Assembly (NCBI GenBank): GCA_964036315.1
Contig: OZ038517.1
Coordinates: forward strand, 15,396,513 to 15,460,512
Direction: 5' to 3'
Length of the DNA: 64,000 bases
Source of the DNA: Acanthosepion esculentum
Lineage: Eukaryota; Mollusca; Cephalopoda; Sepiida; Sepiidae
Below, in pieces: positions 25,501 through 37,321 of this stretch; the stretch's first letter is position 1; every line of letters starts with the position of its first letter. The notes below the pieces were generated by a model that did not search any database, was not told the DNA's origin, and saw nothing but the letters and a program-made list of their open reading frames with translations. The position numbers and the translations under genes were made by a program.

Positions 25501-25700
25501 NNNNNNNNNNNNNNNNNNNNNNNNNNNNNNNNNNNNNNNNNNNNNNNNNNNNNNNNNNNNNNNNNNNNNNNNNNNNNNNNNNNNNNNNNNNNNNNNNNNN
25601 NNNNNNNNNNNNNNNNNNNNNNNNNNNNNNNNNNNNNNNNNNNNNNNNNNNNNNNNNNNNNNNNNNNNNNNNNNNNNNNNNNNNNNNNNNNNNNNNNNNN
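25501..25700. other. Assembly gap (200 N)
   Basis: Exactly 200 undetermined bases, probably a nominal gap size. It lies between a LINE fragment and low-complexity sequence. Confidence 1.
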
Positions 25701-25709
25701 ATCATGGAG

Positions 25710-25905
25710 CAGAGATATTTTAATTGTCTTTTCCTTAAGTCTTCCTCATTACTCGCATGTTTGTTCCATTCTATTTTCAGCACCCTTCTGTAGAACCACA
25801 TTTTTGTTGCCTCATATCTCTTGTTCATCCGCGAGGAGATTGTCCAGCATTCACTACCGTAGAGGAGGATTATGTGTGTATGTATGAGTGGTGTTCTGAC
25901 AACAA
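25710..25905 (-). pseudogene. LINE reverse transcriptase C-terminal fragment at assembly gap
   Basis: Minus strand: LLYGSECWTISSRMNKRYEA, TKMWFYRRVLKIEWNKHASN and EEDLRKRQLKYL. This matches the YGSExW...LExxxMWxxRRxLxIxW signature near the end of RTE/CR1-like LINE proteins. The gap at 25501-25700 removes what follows. Confidence 0.85.
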
Positions 25906-25984
25906 TTTTCCCTCCCACAACCATAAAACAATGATATACACCTGTATATCAGTGTTTTATACATGTGGCCTGCCAATGCAAGCT

Positions 25985-26432
25985 ACAGCAATTAAGCTAT
26001 GGTTCCATGCTCCTCAAAACCTCCAATCTTCCAATCAGAGGCCTTGCTGCCGGATGTAGTTTATCATCATACCCAGGACTGAAACTGCATCAAAGTGACC
26101 TGGCAATGCAAGCTACGGTTCCATGCTCCTCAAAACCTCCAATCTTCCAATCAGAGGCCTTGCTGCCGGATGTAGTTCATCATCATACCCAGGACTGAAA
26201 CTGCATCAAAGTGACCTGGCAATGCAAGCTACGGTTCCATGCTCCTCAAAACCTCCAATCTTCCAATCAGAGGCCTTGCTGCCGGATGTAGTTTATCATC
26301 ATACCCAGGACTGAAACTGCATCAAAGTGACCTGGCAACGCAAGCCACGGTTCCATGCTCCTCAAAACCTCCAATCTTCCAATCAGAGGCCTTGCTGCCG
26401 GATGTAGTTTATCATCATACCCAGGACTACTA
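25985..26432 (+). repeat. 116-bp tandem array (4 copies), amplified tail of family B
   Basis: CTGCCGGATGTAG recurs at 26049, 26165, 26281 and 26397, a period of 116 bp. Each unit contains GGTTCCATGCTCCTCAAAAC and CCAATCAGAGGCCTTGCTG, the same sequence as the tails of the family B elements at 42.3, 44.7 and 50.1 kb. Copies are nearly identical. Confidence 0.92.
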
Positions 26433-26820
26433 TGAGCATGAAAATTAGTAAGAACATTTCTGTGTTAAATTATTCAAGGTGATCTAACTGAAATATTTAA
26501 ATGAAGTTGTGATTTTTATATAAATTACAGTGAAACTAATTAATTTTTCTTCTTGTATTTATTTTTAAAACTCGACAATTTTAGTTTTATTTCTTAAACT
26601 TTTTACTAGCGTTTCATCATTAGGCTACCAGCAACGAGCAATCAAAGTTAAAAATTATTTCGATTTTGGGAAAGTTTTGACGACACGTAGGATAAATATG
26701 GCTAAACTTGAATGAGATTAAGATTGCAGAGATTAGGGAATTTTCCCCAAGGGAGCTCATTCCACAAAATAGCAGATTTGTCCCCCCCCCCCCCCAAAGG
26801 AAAGACTCTTTGAAACTTAC

Positions 26821-26985
26821 CACAAAGCGTGTGGAATCATCAGAGGATTTTATGTTGATCTTGCCATTGAACACTGAACACCGTGTGGGGCTGAACGCTA
26901 TGGCGACAGAGTAAACCTCATTCGGTTGGATGACAACACTCTTAGAGTCAGATAGCCGAACACAAGCGTTCAAAAGGGACAGGAA
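26821..26985 (-). CDS. CEP192: CEP192-like exon E12 of window
   Basis: 165 bp, 55 codons, phase 0-0. It encodes FLSLLNACVRLSDSKSVVIQ, PNEVYSVAIAFSPTRC and FNGKINIKSSDDSTRFV, completing the ASH module. The donor GTAAGT is followed about 25 nt later by a run of 14 G in the transcript. The next module strand should follow, but I could not find that exon anywhere to the left in this window. Confidence 0.82.
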
Positions 26986-28244
26986 CTGAAGCACAAACAA
27001 AACAGATTTAATGTTAACAAAATTTCAGTTTAGCAAATTGACCAAAGATTCTTGGCAGAATTTAGGCATACACGAGTTGGCAATTTTTCATTCACCCAAG
27101 AACACATTTGTGCCTGTCTCCGTGTCAGAGTTCAAATTGTCAAATTACATTTGATTATAAATGTTCATATTTTTCAAAATAGAGTCACCATAACCCTTTA
27201 GCATTCAACCCGCCCTGTAAATATCAGCTTTCAATGTCCAACCCATCCCATGCATACTCTGCCATGATATATAATGTTATCACAAATAATGCAAGAAGTC
27301 ACACAGTGACACTGAGAGCAGATATTTACAGGGAGGGGGTTGAGCATACGGAATATTAAAGGGTTAAACTGACAAGTCTCCATATTTGCATATCCACCAT
27401 TGCTGGGGGGGTAATGGTTACTTGGGAAAACATTCAAATTGCTTAGGAGAGAAAGTTGGAAAAATATAAAGATCTGAAAGGAAAGGGTTGGTTTGGGTTT
27501 ATTTTGTTTTACAGCATATCAACACCTCAATGGGTTATTTAATGCCGACAAGATTTTTAGGATAGGTTCATATGAACAGAATATGTATTCGTTGTAAGAA
27601 ATTGGTTTGTAGATCAGACTTTATTGATATATTTTTTTTAAAGAAGGTAATTCTTTTCTTTTTCAAAAATGTATTCCTAGTAAAATAATTTTTTTTTTTT
27701 TCCAAAAATGTATTGTTGGTATTTTTACTATAAGTTTGGAGATTAATTATTTGCCCATAGCTGGGACCTTAACAGGTGGTACCACCCCAAGGAAAAGGAA
27801 AAGAAAAGTGTCAAGTAAATGGATGTCTACACATTCCCCCACTGAGATTGGCTGTTGTGGTTCTGAGGTGATTTTGACCTCAAAATACCTGAGCTTACTT
27901 TAAATTAATTACATTTAAAAGTTCCAGAACAAATAAAACTGGTTGGTTGGGTAGATTATAAAACTGTTGGGTCATCTAATGTCTAAAAAAAAAATAAAAA
28001 ATAAAAAAAAAAAACAATTTCTCACCTTATGTGTCCCACCTTCTGAACGCATTACCAATTCTATTTTTGCAGTTGAGGAAGAATTGTTCTTCAGCTGAAG
28101 ACTTACTTCTCTGGGAAGAAAGAAATTAAGAAAGAAATTAAAGAAAAAAAAAGAAAAAAAAAAGAAAAGAAAAGAAAAAAAAAGAAAAGAAAAGAAAAAA
28201 AAAGAAAAAAAAAGAAAAAAAAAGAAAAAAAAAGAAAAGAAAAG

Positions 28245-28275
<31 letters not shown>

Positions 28276-31200
28276 GAAAAGAAAAGAAAAGAAAAAAAGA
28301 AAAGAAAAGAAAAAAAAAAAAGAAAAGAAAAAAAAAGAAAAGAAAAGAAAAAAAAAAGAAAAGAAAAAAAAAAGAAAAAGAAAAAAAAATGAAGATTGAA
28401 AATATTTTCCAAAAAGTAGAAACTCAATAGAATCAGTGCTTCTCAAACTATCCAATATGGCGGACAGGCATCCCCCCCACCACCACCAATGTGTCATGTA
28501 CCTGTAATATTTTGTGGAAATAATATACTGGAAATGATAAATAAAATGAATATAATAAAAGTTGACTGTTTTTTATCTTCCATTTATTTTGAAAAAAAAA
28601 AAAAAAAAAAAAATTCAATATCAAAACAAAAAGTAATAAAAAAAAAAAGAAGCTTCAAATGATTTCTTAGCATGGCCTGAACACTGGCTGCATACTGGCA
28701 CTGGTCTGCGGACCACCACTTTGAGTAGCACTGGAATAGGTGAATACAATTACTACAAGAACAGAATCGGGGAGCAGGACGAGGAGGAGAAAGAGAATTC
28801 GGGAGCAGGACGAGGAGGAGAAAGAGAATTCGGGAGCAGGACGAGGAGGAGAAAGAGAATTCGGGAGCAGGACGAGGAGGAGAAAGAGAATTCGGGAGCA
28901 GGACGAGGAGGAGAAAGAGAATTCGGGAGCAGGACGAGGAGGAGAAAGAGAATTCGGGAGCAGGACGAGGAGGAGAAAGAGAATTCGGGAGCAGGACGAG
29001 GAGGAGAAAGAGAATTCGGGAGCAGGACGAGGAGGAGAAAGAGAATTCGGGAGCAGGACGAGGAGGAGAAAGAGAATTCGGGAGCAGGACGAGGAGGAGA
29101 AAGAGAATTCGGGAGCAGGACGAGGAGGAGAAAGAGAATTCGGGAGCAGGACGAGGAGGAGAAAGAGAATTCGGGAGCAGGACGAGGAGGAGAAAGAGAA
29201 TTCGGGAGCAGGACGAGGAGGAGAAAGAGAATTCGGGAGCAGGACGAGGAGGAGAAAGAGAATTCGGGAGCAGGACGAGGAGGAGAAAGAGAATTCGGGA
29301 GCAGGACGAGGAGGAGAAAGAGAATTCGGGAGCAGGACGAGGAGGAGAAAGAGAATTCGGGAGCAGGACGAGGAGGAGAAAGAGAATTCGGGAGCAGGAC
29401 GAGGAGGAGAAAGAGAATTCGGGAGCAGGACGAGGAGGAGAAAGAGAATTCGGGAGCAGGACGAGGAGGAGAAAGAGAATTCGGGAGCAGGACGAGGAGG
29501 AGAAAGAGAATTCGGGAGCAGGACGAGGAGGAGAAAGAGAATTCGGGAGCAGGACGAGGAGGAGAAAGAGAATTCGGGAGCAGGACGAGGAGGAGAAAGA
29601 GAATTCGGGAGCAGGACGAGGAGGAGAAAGAGAATTCGGGAGCAGGACGAGGAGGAGAAAGAGAATTCGGGAGCAGGACGAGGAGGAGAAAGAGAATTCG
29701 GGAGCAGGACGAGGAGGAGAAAGAGAATTCGGGAGCAGGACGAGGAGGAGAAAGAGAATTCGGGAGCAGGACGAGGAGGAGAAAGAGAATCGGGAGCAGG
29801 ACGAGGAGGAGAAAGAGAATTCGGGAGCAGGACGAGGAGGAGAAAGAGAATTCGGGAGCAGGACGAGGAGGAGAAAGAGAATTCGGGAGCAGGACGAGGA
29901 GGAGAAAGAGAATTCGGGAGCAGGACGAGGAGGAGAAAGAGAATTCGGGAGCAGGACGAGGAGGAGAAAGAGAATTCGGGAGCAGGACGAGGAGGAGAAA
30001 GAGAATTCGGGAGCAGGACGAGGAGGAGAAAGAGAATTCGGGAGCAGGACGAGGAGGAGAAAGAGAATCGGGAGCAGGACGAGGAGGAGAAAGAGAATTC
30101 GGGAGCAGGACGAGGAGGAGAAAGAGAATTCGGGAGCAGGACGAGGAGGAGAAAGAGAATTCGGGAGCAGGACGAGGAGGAGAAAGAGAATTCGGGAGCA
30201 GGACGAGGAGGAGAAAGAGAATTCGGGAGCAGGACGAGGAGGAGAAAGAGAATCCGGGAGCAGGACGAGGAGGAGAAAGAGAATCGGGAGCAGGACGAGG
30301 AGGAGAAAGAGAATTCGGGAGCAGGACGAGGAGGAGAAAGAGAATTCGGGAGCAGGACGAGGAGGAGAAAGAGAATTCGGGAGCAGGACGAGGAGGAGAA
30401 AGAGAATTCGGGAGCAGGACGAGGAGGAGAAAGAGAATTCGGGAGCAGGACGAGGAGGAGAAAGAGAATTCGGGAGCAGGACGAGGAGGAGAAAGAGAAT
30501 TCGGGAGCAGGACGAGGAGGAGAAAGAGAATTCGGGAGCAGGACGAGGAGGAGAAAGAGAATTCGGGAGCAGGACGAGGAGGAGAAAGAGAATTCGGGAG
30601 CAGGACGAGGAGGAGAAAGAGAATCGGGAGCAGGACGAGGAGGAGAAAGAGAATTCGGGAGCAGGACGAGGAGGAGAAAGAGAATTCGGGAGCAGGACGA
30701 GGAGGAGAAAGAGAATTCGGGAGCAGGACGAGGAGGAGAAAGAGAATTCGGGAGCAGGACGAGGAGGAGAAAGAGAATTCGGGAGCAGGACGAGGAGGAG
30801 AAAGAGAATTCGGGAGCAGGACGAGGAGGAGAAAGAGAATTCGGGAGCAGGACGAGGAGGAGAAAGAGAATTCGGGAGCAGGACGAGGAGGAGAAAGAGA
30901 ATTCGGGAGCAGGACGAGGAGGAGAAAGAGAATTCGGGAGCAGGACGAGGAGGAGAAAGAGAATTCGGGAGCAGGACGAGGAGGAGAAAGAGAATTCGGG
31001 AGCAGGACGAGGAGGAGAAAGAGAATTCGGGAGCAGGACGAGGAGGAGAAAGAGAATTCGGGAGCAGGACGAGGAGGAGAAAGAGAATTCGGGAGCAGGA
31101 CGAGGAGGAGAAAGAGAATTCGGGAGCAGGACGAGGAGGAGAAAGAGAATTCGGGAGCAGGACGAGGAGGAGAAAGAGAATTCGGGAGCAGGACGAGGAG

Positions 31201-32778
31201 GAGAAAGAGAATTCGGGAGCAGGACGAGGAGGAGAAAGAGAATTCGGGAGCAGGACGAGGAGGAGAAAGAGAATCGGGAGCAGGACGAGGAGGAGAAAGA
31301 GAATTCGGGAGCAGGACGAGGAGGAGAAAGAGAATCGGGAGCAGGACGAGGAGGAGAAAGAGAATCGGGAGCAGGACGAGGAGGAGAAAGAGAATCGGGA
31401 GCAGGACGAGGAGGAGAAAGAGAATCGGGAGCAGGACGAGGAGGAGAAAGAGAATCGGGAGCAGGACGAGGAGGAGAAAGAGAATCGGGAGCAGGACGAG
31501 GAGGAGAAAGAGAATCGGGAGCAGGACGAGGAGGAGAAAGAGAATCGGGAGCAGGACGAGGAGGAGAAAGAGAATCGGGAGCAGGACGAGGAGGAGAAAG
31601 AGAATCGGGAGCAGGACGAGGAGGAGAAAGAGAATCGGGAGCAGGACGAGGAGGAGAAAGAGAATCGGGAGCAGGACGAGGAGGAGAAAGAGAATCGGGA
31701 GCAGGACGAGGAGGAGAAAGAGAATTCGGGAGCAGGACGAGGAGGAGAAAGAGAATCGGGAGCAGGACTAGGAGGAGAAAGAGAATCGGGAGCAGGACGA
31801 GGAGGAGAAAGAGAATCGGGAGCAGGACGAGGAGGAGAAAGAGAATCGGGAGCAGGACGAGGAGGAGAAAGAGAATCGGGAGCAGGATGAGGAGGAGAAA
31901 GAGAAGAAAAAAAAAAACAAAAAAAAAAAACTAAGCACAATCTTAGTTTTCAATTAAGTCATGCCTCCTTAACTACATTTGTACCATTTGGTTTTTGTTT
32001 TCCCCCCTGTAATTTACTAGAAAAGTTTATTCTTGCAGTCCACAGATAATTTTCTTTGAGCATTTTAATTTTTTTTTTTTTTAATTAAACTTATATTTAA
32101 ATAAATCCTTTAGCACACAATGTTTTTTTTCTTCTTTCGGCATTCTTATTTGAGTAAAACGTTTCTATCAGCCATTTTATTTGACTGAAAATCTTCCATC
32201 GGACAATTTTTATCATTTGTCCATCTTTTGGTTCCCACCAACACAACCTCAGTCTATTTTACTTTGCTTTTATTTTTTTTAATTTTTAACTTGGTCATTA
32301 TTTCAAAATAACCATCAGATAAATCTTTATCACTAACCTTTACACCCCCCCACACACACATATGGCCTTATCTAGAGTTACCATTTCTTTAGGATAGGCA
32401 TGAAGTTAAATATTTAACTTGAGAGAGGTAAATTATTTTCTACTGCTGACATGTAAAATCCTAACTAGCCTAAGTTGACTGTGTCAGATCCCAACAACTA
32501 AATTAACTGAACAAAATGACTGTGTCTCTCAATATCATATTTCAGATCCTAAGTAAATGCCAAGAGTCGATTCTCACTTTGATTGTCCCAGGGGAACGCC
32601 CCCAAAATTAATATGACTCTGGTCAGCAAGGAGCCATTTATGCTGACGAGAATGGGAATGAGACGCCGCCTGAACTTTGCCCTGGACAGGAATTCCAAAA
32701 ACGGGTCCATTTGGTTCCATGAACATCAGCATTTCTCTGTAACAGGTGAGACAATAGAAAGAAAAATTAAGTACATAA

Positions 32779-32831
<53 letters not shown>

Positions 32832-35800
32832 TTCAAATGTTAAAACAAATGTTCTGCTTGTAGAGGAGTCATTACACACGTCGAAATCATAAATGTCTCA
32901 GTTTTCAATGTACATCGTTTCAACCGTCACAAATACAAATATAGGTCGCCATGGATAAATTGTCGTCTAAATTAAGCAAAAATGAAAACAACACTGACAT
33001 CTCATTTTAACAGATATATTTACCAAAACTACAGATAAATATCTTGAGATACTAAAGAGTAAATTTATTTAATAAAAATCCACACTGGCTTCAACCATGG
33101 TCTCCAGGTCCAAGTGAGTCAATAAGGTCAAATTGGTAAAAAAAAAAAAGAAGACGTACATTCTGCTGTTAACTGGGGCAAGGAATGGCTCATGAATTTT
33201 AATACCTCCAAAACAAAACTGCTATTTCTGCTAGCCTCCAGGAGAACGACTCATGCTTTCTCAGGCGAACGTTTTCCACTGGCATGGTGTGGAAAGATCA
33301 CATCGAATCGACCATTAGATCTACTGCTAGGTAGGTAGATTTACTGTGTCAGTCTAGACAATTTTTCTCACTAGAATCAATCTTACATATCTACAAATCT
33401 ACTATTCATCCAGGCTTAGAATATTGCTGCCACATTTGGTCCGATGCACCTGCTATATATTTAGAGATTCTTGATAAATTCGAAAAGAAGAATCTGCAAT
33501 GTTTTCAGTCCTGACCAGGCATCTCGGCTTCAGTTACTTTCCATTGTCATAATGTAGCTTCCCTCTGCCTTTTCTATAAATAAGTTCAGAGTAATTCTTC
33601 TGAGGAACTTTCCTCCATAGTACCTAGGCTTTCTGAATTTAAGTGCAGTACTAGATTGGAGGTAAGATCTCATTATCTTACTGTTGAAATGAATAGATGT
33701 AACCATAAGTTCTATGCTAACAGCATCTCTAATGCTTCTTGTTTTCCAGTCAACTTTGATCTTCAAAAATTGAAATGCAATGTCAATCGTTATCTACTCT
33801 CTTCCTGATTACTCTTCTATTGTTCTCACTCAATTTTCACTTGTGGAACTCTCTTCCGGCTTCTTGCTTTCCTCTCAACTTTGATCTTTAAAAATTTAAA
33901 TGCAAAGTCAATCGTTATCTACTGTCTTCCTGATTACTCTTCTATTGTTCTCACTCAATTTTCACTTGTTGAACTCTCTTCCGGCTTCTTGCATTCCAGT
34001 CAACTTTGATCTTCAAAAATTGAAATGCAATGTCAACCGTTATCTACTGTCTTCCTGATTACTCTTCTATTGTTCTCAATCAATTTTCACTTGTGGAACT
34101 CTCTTCCGGCTTCTTGCTTTCCAGTCAACTTTGATCTTCAAAAATTTAAATGCAATGTCAATCATTATCTACTGTCTTCCTGATTACTCTTCTATTGTTC
34201 TCACTCAATTTTCGCTTGTGGAACTCTCTTCCGGCTTCTTGCTTTCCTTTCAATTTTGATCTTCAAAAATTGAAATGCAATGTCAATCATTATCTACTGT
34301 CTTCCTGATTACTCTTCTATTGTTCTCACTCAATTTTCACTTGTGGAACTCTCTTCCGGCTTCTTGCTTTCCTTTCAATTTTGATCTTCAAAAATTTAAA
34401 TGCAATGTCAATCATTATCTACTGTCTTCCTGATTACTCTTCTATTGTTCTCACTCAATTTTCACTTGTGGAACTCTCTTCCGGCTTCTTGCTTTCCTCT
34501 CAACTTTGATCTTCAAAAATTGAAATGCAATGTCAATCGTTATCTACTGTCTTCCTGATTACTCTTCTATTGTTCTCACTCAATTTTCACTTGTGGAACT
34601 CTCTTCCGGCTTCTTGCTTTCCTTTCAATTTTGATCTTCAAAAATTTAAATGCAATGTCAATCGTTATCTACTGTCTTCCTGATTACTCTTCTATTGTTC
34701 TCACTCAATTTTCGCTTGTGGAACTCTCTTCCGGCTTCTTGCTTTCCAGTCAACTTTGATCTTCAAAAATTTAAATGCAATGTCAATCGTTATCTACTGT
34801 TTTAATTCCATTCCTGTTCTTTTATTGTTCTCACTCCTTAATGTTTTTCTTATATTCTTTCACACCCAGTAACCCCTTCCCATGTGTTAGTGACTGTTAC
34901 TTGAGATGAAAAAAAAAAAAGAAAAAGAAAAAAAAATGTCACGTAAGCCTATAAGAGTGTGGTGCATGTGTAGCCACTGTAAGAATTTAATGTTTGTTGA
35001 TTGTTAGTGTTGGAGATACAATCTCCCAAAGGATATGAGAATTCATAAGAAACATTTTTTTTTTTTTTTTTTTTTTTTTACATAGTGTGGGGGCGCCTCA
35101 ACTTGATGTAATGTTTAGCAAACATGCCTTGCTAGATCAATTATGACAGAGTAGAGAGTTCATTCCTCACTGGGTGCCCCATATGTTCAGCCTTGTGCCA
35201 CATCTAAGCTACACTTGGAAAAGCACCATAGAGTGGATTTTTGATGTAATGAATTACCAAATATTAGATTAGATATTTTGAATTTTTTTGTAATAAATCA
35301 TATATCTAAGGTATTTGTTAGGATTAATAACTGCTAATATATAAATTATATTTTTAACAGCCTTTCCATTGTGTTTATAATCAAGATGCATCTGCTTACA
35401 ATAAAACAATTTAATGGAGTCTTTATTTTCGTTCAGATCAAGTTGGTTGCTTACATTATTTTTTCTAAATTTCTCTAAAACCAATCTTATTTCTTCAACA
35501 ACAAGGCTTGAGAAATTATTGTTGACAGCCGTTTTATGTTGCTGATGCTGCATCTATGTGCCATGCCCCCCCCCTTTCAGGAGCGTCGGTGATAATGGCT
35601 CTCCACAATTTGGATAGCAATTCATAAGATGATGTTCTACTGTATGAACATTAGAATTATTACAGTTTCATTTTAGCTTTACATTTTGTTATTACTTCTC
35701 ACCCCCCACCCCCATATGAGACATGTTTGTTCAAATCATAATAAGAATGGTAATAAGGAAAAAAATTTATAGACAACAAGCCCCATTAAATTAACAAACC

Positions 35801-36742
35801 CCATTAAATATAAATTAATAAACCTTTTTACTGAATTAAGAGGCACAGTGGAGCAATTGATTGGAGTTTGGATTGAGGAATCTGAGAGCTGATTTTGAAT
35901 TCCAGTAGAGTTCATTACATTCACTTACATGCTAATATCTTTGGGGAAAGGTATAAATCCAACACTTCTCCCTCCAGCTATGGGTAAATTACTAGCACAG
36001 ACCGAGTTCTATAGCCTTGGATGACAGCCACTCTAGGAGAACTGAATTCAAAACTGTATGTGGTCCTGGCAAAGTACATACTATGCAGCTACAAAAGGAT
36101 TATTCGCATTGACTTTGTGATCCTAATTCTGGTCAGTACCTATTGAATTGGTCGAAACAATGGGAAGGAGAAGCAGCTTTTCATTAACGCACTTCATGGC
36201 TGCCATCCCTGTCAATGGTTCTCAAACTTTCAACATACATTGCATGAATGATGAACCGATAACGCTGCAGTTGTGTTTCATAAAAGAAATTTGCAAACGG
36301 TAATTAATAAATGTTTAAAATGTAATGTTTAGTGGCCAAAAATAAGAAATCAATTCCGGCTGTGTTCATTACATTCACTTTTGCTCAAATACCCTTGGAA
36401 AAGGGAGGAATACCTCTCGCCTCCATCTCGATATGGAGTTACATAGTGCCGATTGGACTCTCCTGACATGGTTGCTAACCAGTCTAGGAGAAGAACAATT
36501 CTAGATTCAAAACCCTGACACTTGAAGCTGTACAGATATAGGTCAGTAAAAACAAAAACTGTAGATTTCAACAACTGTGGATAATATCATCGAGATGGAT
36601 TATGCAGAATGCTGTTGATATCAATGTGTACATGAAAAAAAAAAAAAAAAAAAAAATTGAAAAAGAAAAAGTGAGACAAAAGAAAAGAAAACTGAAATGA
36701 AAACAAATTTAAAAAATAAATATTGCATAGTTGACGTTGGTC

Positions 36743-36774
<32 letters not shown>

Positions 36775-37272
36775 CAAACCCTTGTGCAAATTAATTCCAA
36801 CAACTGCATTAGTTACCCCCCCCCACCACCATATGGTCAGTTTTAGGCCCACTGAAGTGACAGGATGTAATCAATTTCTATTTTTTCCTCAGATTAGGTC
36901 ATTTGCAGCGGTGTGCCATAATATGAATATTTTCGGAGTGTATGATGAAATTTGTTTGGCCTTGAAAAATATTGTGTCATCTGTAATTGCATCAGATTTT
37001 CATCACGCCCAGATACTATTGTCTCTACTGTCGATTAGTTGCCCTATAGTCAATTGTCTGCAATGGATGCTATTCCAATGGAGTGTACAAAAATTGTAAC
37101 ACTACACGAACACAATGGCAAGCCCTACCAGTGAGCAAATCAAAGTACTATTGACTGGCTTGGAAACTATCATAATTTAAGTCCAATTAAGAATCTGTGG
37201 TCAATCTGTAAGGAAAGACTTTGTAGACTGGACATACGAAGTACTAACATGTGCACTGGGTCATGTTTCATT

Positions 37273-37321
<49 letters not shown>

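Noticed and set aside
28584..31940. Frames of 1016-1118 codons on both strands as giant repeat-protein genes
   Set aside because: They lie wholly within the 30/31-bp minisatellite, are open on both strands at once, and sit inside an intron of a conserved gene. Stop-free repetition explains them.
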